Position numbers and translations under genes: made by a program
DNA from: Streptomyces sp. NBC_01549
GTDB taxonomy: Bacteria; Actinomycetota; Actinomycetes; Streptomycetales; Streptomycetaceae
DNA length: 64,000 bases
Assembly (NCBI RefSeq): GCF_026339955.1
Contig: NZ_JAPEPW010000001.1
Span: 3,436,501-3,500,500 of the forward strand
Reading direction: 5' to 3'
Shown here: positions 1-9,880 of the stretch, piece by piece
Layout: each line of letters begins with the position of its first letter
Position numbering within the stretch: the stretch's first letter is position 1
Notes under the pieces: generated by a model
The model's database searches: none
What the model was told of the DNA's origin: nothing
The model's input: only the letters and a program-made list of their open reading frames with translations

Positions 1-162
1 ACGTTCACCCTGCGGCTGCCGGAGGCGGCCGCGGCCCGCGACCGCGGGATCGACCACGACATGCCCGGACTCGACGATGAGGACGAGAACGGGCAGCCCG
101 ACGGGACGACCACCGTCACATCCCCGTACGAACCGCTTCCCGCTCCGGAGGTCCTTCCGTGA
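1..162 (+). CDS. phoR: PhoR-type sensor histidine kinase, C-terminal end only (partial)
   Basis: The window opens inside this gene; 53 codons remain before TGA at 160-162. The visible start TFTLRLPEAAA is the last beta strand of a histidine-kinase ATPase domain, followed by an acidic, Pro-rich tail with no recognisable fold. Its stop overlaps the GTG start of the next gene by 3 bases (GTGA), the translational coupling expected of a two-component pair. By context it is the membrane sensor of the phosphate-starvation system PhoR-PhoP. The catalytic His, N and G boxes lie outside the window, so the identity rests on the response regulator and on gene order. Confidence 0.8.
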   Translation, partial: TFTLRLPEAAAARDRGIDHDMPGLDDEDENGQPDGTTTVTSPYEPLPAPEVLP

Positions 163-839
163 CCCGTGTGCTCGTCGTCGAGGACGAGGAGTCCTTCTCC
201 GACGCCCTGTCGTACATGCTCCGCAAGGAGGGTTTCGAAGTCGCCATCGCGACCACCGGGCCCGACGGACTCGACGAGTTCGAGCGCAATGGCGCCGACC
301 TCGTCCTCCTCGACCTGATGCTGCCGGGCCTGCCCGGTACGGAGGTCTGCCGCCAGCTGCGCGGCCGCTCCAACGTCCCGGTGATCATGGTCACCGCCAA
401 GGACAGCGAGATCGACAAGGTCGTCGGGCTGGAAATAGGAGCCGACGACTACGTCACCAAGCCCTTCTCCTCCCGCGAGCTGGTCGCCCGTATCCGGGCC
501 GTCCTGCGTCGCCGCGGGGAGCCGGAGGAGGTCACCCCGGCCGCTCTCGAGGCCGGTCCCGTCCGTATGGACGTCGACCGCCACGTGGTGACCGTCTCCG
601 GCTCCAAGGTCGACCTCCCCCTGAAGGAGTTCGACCTCCTGGAGATGCTGCTCAGGAACGCGGGCCGGGTGCTGACCCGTATGCAGCTCATCGACCGGGT
701 GTGGGGCGCCGACTACGTGGGCGACACCAAGACCCTGGACGTCCACGTCAAGCGGCTCCGGGCGAAGATCGAGCCCGACCCGGGGGCGCCGCGGTACCTG
801 GTCACGGTGCGTGGCCTCGGTTATAAGTTCGAGCCGTAA
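159..839 (+). CDS. phoP: PhoP, OmpR-family response regulator of phosphate limitation
   Basis: This 226-residue DNA-binding response regulator has a receiver domain at about 2-115, with acidic pocket E8/D9, phospho-acceptor D52 in LLDLMLPG, T79 and conserved K101. A winged-helix OmpR/PhoB domain follows at about 130-226 (LPLKEFDLLEMLLRN, DVHVKRLRAKIE, VRGLGYKFEP). It should be phosphorylated by the upstream PhoR and bind PHO boxes of phosphate-starvation genes; in Streptomyces this regulator also represses antibiotic production. The GTG start at 159 overlaps the phoR stop. A strong bidirectional hairpin lies 58 bp downstream. The RegX3/MtrA paralogues are similar, but position beside phoR and carD favours PhoP. 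Confidence 0.93.
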   Translation: MTRVLVVEDEESFSDALSYMLRKEGFEVAIATTGPDGLDEFERNGADLVLLDLMLPGLPGTEVCRQLRGRSNVPVIMVTAKDSEIDKVVGLEIGADDYVTKPFSSRELVARIRAVLRRRGEPEEVTPAALEAGPVRMDVDRHVVTVSGSKVDLPLKEFDLLEMLLRNAGRVLTRMQLIDRVWGADYVGDTKTLDVHVKRLRAKIEPDPGAPRYLVTVRGLGYKFEP

Positions 840-896
840 ACCGGCTGCGTCATGCGGCGGCAATACAACGGCACGTACGACGCGACCACACGTGCG

Positions 897-932
897 ACAA
901 AGGGCGGCACCCCTCGGGGCACCGCCCTTTGT
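897..932. terminator. bidirectional hairpin terminator between phoP and the lipoprotein gene
   Basis: ACAAAGGGCGG at 897-907 is exactly complementary to CCGCCCTTTGT at 922-932, around a GC-rich loop. It lies between two convergent genes and can serve both strands, since A- and T-runs flank the stem. Confidence 0.85.
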
Positions 933-942
933 GCGTGGTGGA

Positions 943-1632
943 TCAGTGGCCGGCCGACGTGGAGACCGTCGCGGTGGCCTTGTCCGTGGCCGTCGCGCTC
1001 GCCGAGGCCGCGTCGGTGGGCGTGCCGGTGGCGGTGCCCGTGGCGGAGTCGGACGGCGAGGCCTTCGGCGACTTCGAGGGGGTCGCGGAGCCGGTGGCCG
1101 TCGCGCCGGGCGCCGCGGGGATGTTGGTCGGGCCCCACTTGGAGAAGTAGCTCTCGGCCGGGACGACGAACGCGCGCAGCTTCACGTCACCGGTCTTGCT
1201 GAAGGTGAAGGTGATCGGCTGGGCGTTGCCGTCCTTGACGGCCGCACCGGGGTTGGTCAGGGCCGCGGAGGCGTTGCCCTCGCCGCCCAGGGTGACGTGG
1301 CCGCCGGCGGGGATGGTCAGCTTGCCGCCGCCCTTGGCGGGCGTGATCTGGGCGACGCCGTCGCCGCCGATCTTGACCGAGTCGAGGGTCTGCGGGGTGG
1401 TGCCGTTGTTGAAGACGGTCGCGGAGACCACCGCCGGGCCCGTGGACGTCGTGTCGGGCTGGGTGATGACGAGGGCGTTCTGGATCTTGATGTCGCCGAC
1501 GCTGGTCGCCGCGTTGTCCGGCTTGACCTCCAGCGTCTGTGCGTTGTTGCCGGCGCCGCACGCGGCGAGCGAGGCGAGCGAGAACGCGATGGCGGCGGCG
1601 GCGAGAGCGCCGCGTCGAAGGCTGCTGCTCAC
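943..1632 (-). CDS. secreted lipoprotein of the PCuAC/DUF461-like type
   Basis: The protein has 229 residues with a GTG start at 1632 and GGAG 11 nt upstream. An n-region with RR, a hydrophobic segment and the lipobox LAAC (C25) mark an exported lipoprotein. Residues about 35-165 form a beta-rich domain (DIKIQNALVITQPD, VSATVFNNGTTPQTLDSVKI, IPAGGHVTLGG) that fits the DUF461/copper-chaperone-like family seen next to phoP in Streptomyces. I do not see the Met/His copper ligands of true PCuAC proteins. The last 60 residues are a low-complexity Ala/Thr/Ser wall-spanning tail. It is convergent with phoP. Function unknown. Confidence 0.8.
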   Translation of the reverse strand: MSSSLRRGALAAAAIAFSLASLAACGAGNNAQTLEVKPDNAATSVGDIKIQNALVITQPDTTSTGPAVVSATVFNNGTTPQTLDSVKIGGDGVAQITPAKGGGKLTIPAGGHVTLGGEGNASAALTNPGAAVKDGNAQPITFTFSKTGDVKLRAFVVPAESYFSKWGPTNIPAAPGATATGSATPSKSPKASPSDSATGTATGTPTDAASASATATDKATATVSTSAGH

Positions 1633-2222
1633 GGCGGCGGCAACTCCTTGAACGTGGGCGAAGCAGAGCGACTCCGGTGTAAAGCCGCCCTAAGGGTCTG
1701 TCAGCGGCCTTAGGTTACCGAGCCGTTCCCGCGCCGCCGCACCCGACCCGCCCCTTGGCTCCCTCGAGCCCTGTCGCGCCGCCCGTGCGCCCCGGTCGTC
1801 GGGGTGGTTCGGGTCCGCCTCAGCAGCTACTTTGGGCTTCCGTTCGTCCGCCATTCACATAAGCGGCTGTGAGCGTTGCCGTGAGAGTAGCGACGAGATC
1901 CGCTGGGGATTTTCCGGTAAGGAATCCATGGCGGTCCGGAAAATTGATCATCGGTAGATCAACGGGGCCCGTGATCAATTCCGGATTCGTCTCGTACCCG
2001 ACTCCGCTCACCGAACGGAGTAGCGGAAGTCGCGCTCCTGGAGCGGGACAAACCGGGATGTTCAGACCCTGGTCAGGAACGTCCGGTGTGTGTAACGTAC
2101 GCGTTTCTCTTGCCCTGGACAGCCGCTCCCACCTGCGAATACCCTCTTCCGCTCCCCCCTCGCAGCACGTTCCTGTTGCGGTTGTCAAGCCCCGAGATAT
2201 GCCCTGACCTGCGAAAACGCCA
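1633..2222. other. long intergenic region upstream of carD, no convincing gene
   Basis: About 590 bp without a gene. From roughly 1850 to 2230 the GC content is visibly lower than in neighbouring genes, and short open frames here lack the third-position GC bias of Streptomyces genes. It holds the inverted repeat listed separately at 1935-1985 and a smaller one (CTCCG/CGGAG near 2010). It could be an extended carD promoter, a 5' leader or an unannotated small RNA. Confidence 0.5.
1935..1985. repeat. imperfect 14-16 bp inverted repeat around a 21-nt centre
   Basis: TCCGGAAAATTGATCA at 1935-1950 pairs with TGATCAATTCCGGA at 1972-1985; two A residues of the left arm are unpaired. The AT-rich core stands out from the surroundings. 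It could be a paired operator or an RNA hairpin; it lies about 300 bp upstream of carD. Confidence 0.6.
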
Positions 2223-2251
2223 TTCAGAAGACGCCGTTTCCGTGTTACCCT
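2223..2251 (+). promoter_or_regulatory. candidate carD promoter
   Basis: TTCAGA at 2223-2228 and TACCCT at 2246-2251 are 17 bp apart and fit the loose -35/-10 pattern of the Streptomyces principal sigma factor. A start near 2258 would give a leader of about 22 nt containing the GGAAGGGG ribosome site at 2261-2268. Confidence 0.35.
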
Positions 2252-2279
2252 GGATAGCCACGGAAGGGGTACCTGTCAC

Positions 2280-2762
2280 ATGACGTTCAAGGTTGGCGAC
2301 ACCGTGGTCTATCCCCATCACGGGGCCGCGCTGATCGAGGCCATCGAAACTCGCCAGATCAAAGGCGTGGACAAGACCTACTTGGTGCTGAAGGTCGCCC
2401 AGGGCGACCTGACGGTGCGTGTGCCAGCGGACAATGCGGAGTTCGTCGGCGTGCGTGATGTGGTCGGTCAGGATGGACTGGACCGGGTCTTCGAGGTGCT
2501 GCGCGCGCCGTACGCCGAGGAGCCCACGAACTGGTCTCGTCGTTACAAGGCAAATCTGGAGAAGCTCGCCTCCGGCGACGTCATCAAGGTCGCGGAAGTC
2601 GTGCGTGACCTGTGGCGTCGTGAGCGCGAGCGCGGACTCTCCGCCGGAGAGAAGCGCATGCTCGCCAAGGCCCGCCAGATCCTGGTGAGCGAGCTCGCCC
2701 TCGCGGAGAACACGAACGAGGACAAGGCCGAGGCCCTGCTCGACGAGGTCCTCGCGTCCTGA
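2280..2762 (+). CDS. carD: CarD/CdnL-family RNA-polymerase-binding transcription factor
   Basis: This 160-residue protein is the standard length for CarD of Actinobacteria. Residues about 1-60 are the RNA-polymerase-interaction (Tudor-like) domain, beginning [20 protein letters not shown]; the rest is the helical DNA-binding domain, with [17 protein letters not shown] containing the conserved Trp that wedges into the -10 upstream edge. CarD stabilises the open complex at rRNA and many housekeeping promoters. The ATG at 2280 follows GGAAGGGG. It has no obvious operon partner: 400 bp separate it from ispD. Confidence 0.95.
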   Translation: MTFKVGDTVVYPHHGAALIEAIETRQIKGVDKTYLVLKVAQGDLTVRVPADNAEFVGVRDVVGQDGLDRVFEVLRAPYAEEPTNWSRRYKANLEKLASGDVIKVAEVVRDLWRRERERGLSAGEKRMLAKARQILVSELALAENTNEDKAEALLDEVLAS

Positions 2763-3160
2763 CGCAGGCAGTTGTCGAGACGGTGGCCGCTCACCCGGCA
2801 ATCGTCCTGACGTCCACACAAGCCCGCACAGCTGCGCAGTGAAATGCCGCGGTGCCCGATGACGTAATCGCTGTCGCTCGACGCGATGGCTGTCGCCGGG
2901 CGCTGCGGCATGTTCGTACCCGCTTCCTTTCGGAAACGTGTGTCTCGAATGCACCTGCGTCCAGTGCGCCTGTGTTCTCGATACCCGCGTCCCCGATACT
3001 TGGCGTGCCGGGCCCGGACAGCTTGCTCGACCGGATGTCACGGAAGGGGTCCGGTCAGGGCTCGCGCCCGGCACTGCCCCGAGCTCTCGGCTTCGCTCGA
3101 GCAAGGGGCACGCCCAGGCCATACCCAAGCACGCCGAGTACACAAACCTGACAGGAACCG
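2763..3160. other. intergenic region between carD and ispD, nothing recognised
   Basis: 398 bp with reduced coding character. I see no terminator of note, no tRNA and no frame with Streptomyces codon bias. It presumably contains the ispD-ispF promoter. Confidence 0.5.
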
Positions 3161-3913
3161 ATGTCTGACGATTCGCGCTCCTCGCTGGCCGGAGGCCGTA
3201 CAGCGGCCGTGATTCCGGCCGCCGGACGGGGCGTGCGCCTCGGTCCGGGCGCCCCCAAGGCGCTTCGCGCGCTGAACGGTACCCCCATGCTCGTCCACGC
3301 GGTGCGCGCCATGGCCGCGTCCCGCGCGGTCTCACTGGTCGTCGTCGTGGCCCCGCCCGACGGCGCCGCCGAGGTGAAGGCCCTGCTCGACACGCACGCG
3401 CTGCCCGAGCGGACCGATTTCCTCGTCGTCCCCGGCGGGGACAGCCGGCAGGAGTCCGTGAAGTACGGGCTCGACGCGCTGCCCCCCGGCATCGACATCG
3501 TCCTCGTGCACGACGCGGCCCGCCCGCTCGTGCCCGTGGACACGGTCGACGCGGTCATCGAGGCCGTACGCGACGGCGCGCCCGCCGTCGTACCGGCGCT
3601 GCCGCTCGCGGACACCGTCAAGCAGGTCGAGCCGGCGAGCGAGCCGGGTGCGCCGGAGCCCGTCGTCGCCACGCCCGAGCGGGCGCGGCTGCGGGCCGTG
3701 CAGACACCGCAGGGGTTCGACCGCGCCACGCTCGTGCGTGCCCACGAGACCGTCACCGACAACGTGACCGACGACGCGAGCATGGTCGAGCAGCTCGGGG
3801 AGCGGGTGGTGGTCGTGCCGGGGCACGAGGAGGCGTTCAAGGTGACGCGTCCTTTGGACCTCGTCCTCGCGGAGGCGGTCCTCGCGCGCAGGAGGGCCAA
3901 CGATGGCTTCTGA
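3161..3913 (+). CDS. ispD: 2-C-methyl-D-erythritol 4-phosphate cytidylyltransferase
   Basis: IspD (250 residues) couples CTP to methylerythritol phosphate, the third step of the non-mevalonate isoprenoid pathway. The nucleotide-binding loop [18 protein letters not shown] is at about 19-36. The family signatures [16 protein letters not shown] and [11 protein letters not shown] follow, and the C-terminal block has [11 protein letters not shown] and [16 protein letters not shown]. Two cytidylyltransferase lysines (K34 and the late K in FKVT) are present. The ispF start lies 11 bp inside this gene, so the two are translationally coupled. Length is normal; the start is ATG after a weak ribosome site. 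Confidence 0.95.
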   Translation: MSDDSRSSLAGGRTAAVIPAAGRGVRLGPGAPKALRALNGTPMLVHAVRAMAASRAVSLVVVVAPPDGAAEVKALLDTHALPERTDFLVVPGGDSRQESVKYGLDALPPGIDIVLVHDAARPLVPVDTVDAVIEAVRDGAPAVVPALPLADTVKQVEPASEPGAPEPVVATPERARLRAVQTPQGFDRATLVRAHETVTDNVTDDASMVEQLGERVVVVPGHEEAFKVTRPLDLVLAEAVLARRRANDGF

Positions 3914-4412
3914 GTCACACGCACCGGCCCCCGTGGTGCTGCCGCGGGTCGGCATCGGTACCGACATCCACGCCTTCGAAGAGGGGCGGGAGCTGTGGTG
4001 CGCCGGACTGCTGTGGGAGGGCGCGGGGCCGGGGCTTGCCGGGCACTCCGACGCGGACGTCGTCGCGCACGCCGCCTGCAACGCGCTGTTCTCGGCGGCG
4101 GGGCTCGGTGACCTCGGCGCCCACTTCGGGACCGGGCGGCCCGAGTGGTCCGGCGCGTCCGGGGTCACGCTGCTGACGGAGGCCGCGCGGATCGTCCGCG
4201 CGGCGGGCTTCACCATCGGCAATGTCGCCGTTCAGGTCGTGGGACCCCGCCCGAAGATCGGGAAGCGACGGGACGAGGCGCAGAAGATCCTCTCCGCGGC
4301 GGTCGGCGCACCGGTGTCGGTCTCCGGCGCCACGACGGACGGCCTCGGCTTCCCGGGCCGCGACGAGGGCCTGATGGCGATCGCCACGGCACTGGTGGCG
4401 CACACGGGCTGA
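3903..4412 (+). CDS. ispF: 2-C-methyl-D-erythritol 2,4-cyclodiphosphate synthase
   Basis: IspF (169 residues) closes the cyclodiphosphate ring and releases CMP, two steps after IspD. The zinc ligands D21, H23 (GTDIHAF) and H56 ([12 protein letters not shown]) are in place, with the [10 protein letters not shown] signature at 48-57 and [19 protein letters not shown] near the C-terminus for CMP binding. It overlaps the end of ispD by 11 bp. Together they supply isoprenoid precursors for quinones, polyprenol and terpenes such as geosmin. Confidence 0.95.
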   Translation: MASESHAPAPVVLPRVGIGTDIHAFEEGRELWCAGLLWEGAGPGLAGHSDADVVAHAACNALFSAAGLGDLGAHFGTGRPEWSGASGVTLLTEAARIVRAAGFTIGNVAVQVVGPRPKIGKRRDEAQKILSAAVGAPVSVSGATTDGLGFPGRDEGLMAIATALVAHTG

Positions 4413-4570
4413 CGCCGGCCGCCGCGGCAGGCGCGGTGGAGGTGGGCTGTCGCGGCACCGGCGGTGCGGGAGCGGGTATGGGAAGCCTCTGAGGGGCGGT
4501 CGCCGCTCACAGATGTCACGAATAAGTCCTCCTTGCGAGGGAAGGTCGCGGGGCACTCCCCGGGGCCCAC

Positions 4571-4582
4571 TACCCTGGAGTC

Positions 4583-4583
<1 letters not shown>
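4571..4583 (+). promoter_or_regulatory. candidate leaderless promoter of cysS
   Basis: A -10-like TACCCT at 4571-4576 lies 6 nt before the GTG start at 4583, so transcription would begin at or next to the start codon. The nearest Shine-Dalgarno-like GGAG (4577-4580) is only 2 nt from GTG, too close for normal use. Confidence 0.4.
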
Positions 4584-5986
<1,403 letters not shown>

Positions 5987-6044
5987 GCGGGTCCCCTCAG
6001 GGTCTCCTCGGGGTCTCCCCGGGTCCTCCTCGGCCTTGATCGAT

Positions 6045-6072
6045 TGTGCCGCCCGGGCCTCCGGGCGGCACA
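6045..6072 (+). terminator. intrinsic terminator after cysS
   Basis: A perfect 12-bp stem, TGTGCCGCCCGG with CCGGGCGGCACA, closes a GCCT tetraloop about 60 bp beyond the cysS stop. There is no strong U tract, as is usual in Streptomyces. Confidence 0.8.
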
Positions 6073-6143
6073 CTGCATATACGACACTTCAAGTACGTGA
6101 CTTCGAGTACGTACGCACGCTCGCCTCAACAGACAGGTAGGTC

Positions 6144-7085
6144 ATGGCCGCTAACAACCGCCGCATGTCCGGCAAGAAGGGCGCGCAGGTCGGCAGTGGC
6201 GGCCAGCGACGCCGGGGCCTGGAAGGCAAGGGCCCCACCCCGCCCGCCGAGATGCGCAAGGGGCACAAGAAGAACCGCGTCGCGGGCGCCAAGGCGAAGC
6301 AGAGCGTCCGCCGTCCCGCCCCCCGGGGCCGCGGCGGCAAGGGCACGTCCGAGATGGTCGTCGGGCGCAACTCTGTCGTGGAGGCGCTGCGCGAGGGCGT
6401 GCCCGCGACGATGCTGTACGTGCAGCAGTTCATCGACAACGACGAGCGGGTGCGCGAGGCGCTCCAGCTCGCCGGTGAGCGCGGCGGCATCCACCTCATG
6501 GAGGCCCCGCGCCCCGAGCTCGACCGCATGACCAACGGGCTCAACCACCAGGGTCTCGTCCTCCAGGTCCCGCCGTACGAGTACGCGCACCCCGAGGACC
6601 TCGCGGCCGCCGCGTACGACGAGGGCCAGGACCCGCTGGTCGTCGCCCTCGACGGCGTGACCGACCCCCGGAACCTGGGTGCCGTCGTCCGTTCCGTCTC
6701 CGCCTTCGGCGGCCACGGCGTCGTCGTGCCCGAGCGGCGCGCGGCCGGCATGACCGCCGGCGCCTGGAAGACGTCGGCGGGTGCCGCCGCCCGTACGCCC
6801 GTCGCGCGCGCCTCCAACCTGACGCGGGCTCTTGAGGGGTACAAGAAGGCCGGCCTGGTCGTGGTCGGACTCGCCGCGGACGGCGAGGTCGAGGTCGGCG
6901 ATCTGGAGGCCCTCGGCGGTCCCGTCGTCATCGTCGTCGGCAGCGAGGGCAAGGGCCTGTCCCGACTGGTCGGGGAGACCTGCGACTTCCGGGTGCGGAT
7001 TCCGATGCCGGGCGGTACCGAGTCGCTGAACGCCGGTGTCGCGGCGGGAGTCGTGCTGTACGAGGCCTCGCGCCGACGCGTCTGA
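6144..7085 (+). CDS. rlmB: TrmH/SpoU-family rRNA 2'-O-methyltransferase (RlmB type)
   Basis: The 313-residue SPOUT methyltransferase has a highly basic, disordered first 65 residues ([24 protein letters not shown]) typical of the actinobacterial form, then the substrate-binding domain ([14 protein letters not shown]) at about 70-150. The knotted catalytic domain carries the three motifs [23 protein letters not shown] and [15 protein letters not shown]. By family it methylates the 2'-OH of G2251 (E. coli numbering) in 23S rRNA. Some paralogues methylate tRNA G18 or confer thiostrepton resistance; the neighbour cysS supports the housekeeping RlmB assignment. Confidence 0.88.
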   Translation: MAANNRRMSGKKGAQVGSGGQRRRGLEGKGPTPPAEMRKGHKKNRVAGAKAKQSVRRPAPRGRGGKGTSEMVVGRNSVVEALREGVPATMLYVQQFIDNDERVREALQLAGERGGIHLMEAPRPELDRMTNGLNHQGLVLQVPPYEYAHPEDLAAAAYDEGQDPLVVALDGVTDPRNLGAVVRSVSAFGGHGVVVPERRAAGMTAGAWKTSAGAAARTPVARASNLTRALEGYKKAGLVVVGLAADGEVEVGDLEALGGPVVIVVGSEGKGLSRLVGETCDFRVRIPMPGGTESLNAGVAAGVVLYEASRRRV

Positions 7086-7238
7086 ACGACGTCCGAGCGG
7101 ATATCTGAACAGGCGTTTGAGCGGACGTCTGAGTGAGTGACCCCCGTGGGGCGATCGGGATGTTCGGAATGACCTTGACGCGGTCCGGACAGATCGGCGC
7201 AGTCAAAGCAGTGTCCTAAACACACATCACTCGGTTAG

Positions 7239-8954
7239 ATGAGTGTGGACACCAGAACACCCCGCACACCCACGGGGGACCGCTCGTCGGGATTCGACGA
7301 CGCTCCCGCGCTGAGCATGGTGAAGGTGCCGAGCGATCCGGCGCAGGTCATCGTCAATCATGCGAGCTTCCGCGTGCAGCTAGGCGGCGCGACGCGGAAT
7401 CAATTCTCGCGCGTCGCACGGCACTTGAGCGCCACCGACGCCGCGTGGATCCCCGGCGCCGGTACGGCGGGCAGGGCGGGCGGCCCGGCCGCAGGAGCCC
7501 GCCGCCGTGCGCCCGTCGTCTGGAGCGGAAGGTCCGATCCCGACGACACCGGCGCCCACCGCCTGCTGCAGGCCGTGCGGAGCACCAGCGTGCGCCACGG
7601 CGCCGCGGCCCCGGCGGGCGACGCCGGCGCCACCCAGGTCATCCCCCGCGTCGACGAACACCAGGGCTACGCGGACGACTTGACCGTGGAGACGGTCGAG
7701 ACGCCCCTTGTCGGCAGCCAGCGCGGCCACGACCACGACTCCGCGGGGACCCGGCTGCTGCCCGACATGCGCGGCGTGGACAGCGCGTACGACGAACCGC
7801 GCTACACAGGAGGGCAGTTCGCGGAGGAGGGCCCCGAGGACTACGGCGGCGGCACGCCGACCAGGCGGCACGCCTCGGACCCGGTCCGGCACGCCTACTA
7901 CCCCGGGCGCCGGATGAACCTCGGCGTGGTGCTGCTCCCGCTCCGCGTCTTCCTCGGCTTCATCTCCATCTACGCCGGCATGGGCAAGCTCTGCGACCCC
8001 GTCTACTTCGACGGCGGCAAGCGCGGCTCCATGGTCAAGTGGCTGAACACGCTGCACCCTTGGGACGTCGCCGAGCCGCTGCGGCAGTTCGCGCTCCAGC
8101 ACCCTGTCGGCTCCGGGCTCGTCATCGCCTTCCTCCAGGTCATCGTGGGCGTCCTCACGGTGCTCGGACTGTGGCAGCGGGTCGCCGCCGTGGTCGGTGC
8201 GATGCTGTCGGCCGCGCTCATCGTCACCGTCAGCTGGAAGACGGTCCCCGCGTACGACGCGCCGGACATCATCTACCTCGCCGCCTGGTCCCCGCTGATC
8301 ATCGCGGGCGCCCCCGTCTACTCCGTCGACGGACGCCTCGCGAGCGAGGCCTGGCGCACGCTCGGGCCGCGCGCCGACATCTGGGACCTGCGGCACCGGG
8401 TGCTGCGCCGGGGCGCGCTCGTCTCGGCCCTCGTCGTCGGCCTCACGCTGCTCGTCGGCTCGCTCCTCGGCGGTGCCGTCCGTGACGCCGACCGCGTGGT
8501 CGTGCCCGGACCGGGCGAGGCCCCGCGCAACGAGCTGCCCGGCTCCCCGCTTCCGGAGGAGCCCGGCACGCCCCGGCACAAGGCCACCACTCCGTCGGCC
8601 TCGGCCAAGGCGCCCACCCACGGCAGCTCCTCCTCGCCGTCGGGCGCGGCCACCACGCCGGGTGCCGCGGTCCGCGAGACGGGCGGCACGGTCACCAGCG
8701 GCCCCAGCCAGACGCAGGGCACCGGTCAGGCCCCGCCCCAGCAGTCCTCGCCGGTCCACCAGGCCCCGAGCACCAGCGCGGGCCCGACGTCCAGCGGAGG
8801 CAGCGGAAGCGGCAGCGGCAGTGGCAGTGGTCGCGGCGGCGGCGGCACCGGCTCGGCCGGCGGTACCTCCTCCGGCGGTTCGAGCGGTGGCGGTGGCGGT
8901 GGAGGCGGCACCTCCGGCGGCTCGGACAAGCTGGTCGGCGGTCTCCTCGGGTAA
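7239..8954 (+). CDS. DoxX-family multi-spanning membrane protein with Ser/Gly-rich tail
   Basis: A 571-residue protein in three parts. Residues 1 to about 225 are hydrophilic and probably cytoplasmic. Residues about 227-405 carry five hydrophobic segments (starting LGVVLLPLRVFLGFISIYAG, with the DoxX-type GMGKL), matching the four-helix DoxX core plus one extra helix. The last 155 residues are Ser/Gly/Pro/Thr repeats, probably outside the membrane. DoxX proteins are loosely linked to quinone/thiosulfate redox or to membrane oxidoreductase complexes; the substrate here is unknown. The ATG has no clear ribosome site. It is convergent with the nucleotidyltransferase gene. Confidence 0.8.
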   Translation: MSVDTRTPRTPTGDRSSGFDDAPALSMVKVPSDPAQVIVNHASFRVQLGGATRNQFSRVARHLSATDAAWIPGAGTAGRAGGPAAGARRRAPVVWSGRSDPDDTGAHRLLQAVRSTSVRHGAAAPAGDAGATQVIPRVDEHQGYADDLTVETVETPLVGSQRGHDHDSAGTRLLPDMRGVDSAYDEPRYTGGQFAEEGPEDYGGGTPTRRHASDPVRHAYYPGRRMNLGVVLLPLRVFLGFISIYAGMGKLCDPVYFDGGKRGSMVKWLNTLHPWDVAEPLRQFALQHPVGSGLVIAFLQVIVGVLTVLGLWQRVAAVVGAMLSAALIVTVSWKTVPAYDAPDIIYLAAWSPLIIAGAPVYSVDGRLASEAWRTLGPRADIWDLRHRVLRRGALVSALVVGLTLLVGSLLGGAVRDADRVVVPGPGEAPRNELPGSPLPEEPGTPRHKATTPSASAKAPTHGSSSSPSGAATTPGAAVRETGGTVTSGPSQTQGTGQAPPQQSSPVHQAPSTSAGPTSSGGSGSGSGSGSGRGGGGTGSAGGTSSGGSSGGGGGGGGTSGGSDKLVGGLLG

Positions 8955-8963
8955 CGCCTCTGG

Positions 8964-9016
8964 CAGTACGAGGACGGGCCCCGCACATCAGATGTGCGGG
9001 GCCCGTCCTCGTACTG
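8964..9016. terminator. 26-bp perfect palindrome, bidirectional terminator
   Basis: The arms at 8964-8989 and 8991-9016 are perfectly complementary around a single central A, starting CAGTACGAGGACGGGCC and passing through CACATCAGATGTG. It lies 10 bp after the DoxX stop and 38 bp before the end of the convergent gene, so it terminates both. Confidence 0.88.
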
Positions 9017-9046
9017 TCTGGAGGCCCGTCCTCGTGCTCTCTGGAA
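9001..9046. repeat. tandem duplication of a 23-nt terminator arm
   Basis: The 23 nt at 9001-9023, starting GCCCGTCCTCGTACT, are repeated at 9024-9046 with 3 mismatches. The second copy is a partial duplicate of the right arm of the neighbouring palindrome. Confidence 0.75.
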
Positions 9047-9053
9047 GGGGTTC

Positions 9054-9785
9054 TCAGCGTCCCAGTGCCGCGAGCTCCTTCGCCGCCTCCGTGAGGTCCT
9101 TGGCGGTGTCGATGGCACGCCAGTAGGCGCCCTGCGGGAGCGAGAAGCCGGCCAGGCGGCGTTCGCGGGCCAGGTGCGGGAACGTGGTGCGCTCGTGGTC
9201 GCCGCGCTCGGGGAGCAGGTCGGCGAACTCGGCGGAGAAGACGTAGACGCCCGCGTTGATCTCGTACGTGGTCGGCGGGGACTCGATGAAGTCCGTGACC
9301 CGTCCGAAGCCGTCGGTCTCGACGGCGCCCCACGGGATGCGCGGGCGGGCCAGGGCGAGGGTCGCGACGGCGTCGCGCTCGGTGTGGAAGTCCGCCATGT
9401 CGCGCAGCGAGAAACGGGTCCAGATGTCGCCGTTCGTCGCGTACCAGGGCCTGTCCGGGTGGGGGAGGTGCGCGGCGGCGTACTTCAGGCCACCGCCCCG
9501 GCCGAGGGGCTCCGTCTCGACGACCGTCGTGATGTTGACCGGCAGGTCGGCCGAGTCCAGCCACTTCTGGAGGACCTCGGCGAGGTGGCCGCAGGAGACG
9601 ACGACGTCGGTGACGCCCTCCTCGGCGAGCCAGGCCAGCTGGTGACCGATGATCGGGGTCCCGGTGCCGGGGATCTCGACCATCGGCTTGGGCCGGTCGT
9701 CGGTGTAGGGACGCAGCCGGGAGCCCTGACCACCGGCCAGGACGACGGCTTGAACGGGGCGAGACGCGGCGTTCGGATGGGTCAT
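9054..9785 (-). CDS. nucleotidyltransferase for sugar phosphates (GlmU/RfbA-like)
   Basis: The 243-residue protein has the sugar-nucleotidyltransferase core: VVLAGGQGSRLRPYTDDRPKPMVEI (about 13-37) is the NTP-binding loop with the pyrophosphorylase Arg/Lys. GRGGGLKYAA and NGDIWTR (metal-binding Asp) follow, then NAGVYVFSAEF. It lacks the left-handed beta-helix of GlmU, so it is a stand-alone NDP-sugar synthase (for example mannose-1-P guanylyltransferase or glucose-1-P thymidylyltransferase type). The specific sugar cannot be read from sequence. ATG start at 9785; monocistronic by spacing. Confidence 0.85.
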   Translation of the reverse strand: MTHPNAASRPVQAVVLAGGQGSRLRPYTDDRPKPMVEIPGTGTPIIGHQLAWLAEEGVTDVVVSCGHLAEVLQKWLDSADLPVNITTVVETEPLGRGGGLKYAAAHLPHPDRPWYATNGDIWTRFSLRDMADFHTERDAVATLALARPRIPWGAVETDGFGRVTDFIESPPTTYEINAGVYVFSAEFADLLPERGDHERTTFPHLARERRLAGFSLPQGAYWRAIDTAKDLTEAAKELAALGR

Positions 9786-9880
9786 GCCCGAACTGTACGT
9801 CGCGCCCCGCTCGCGGCTTCCGTCGGCAACCGTTCCCTTAAGCAGCTGTTACCTGACAGGGCAGGTGTGGCCGGTGGGGC

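Noticed and set aside
1820..2188. 122-codon minus-strand frame in the carD upstream region
   Set aside because: It has no third-position GC bias, no ribosome site, and overlaps the inverted repeat; translation looks random.
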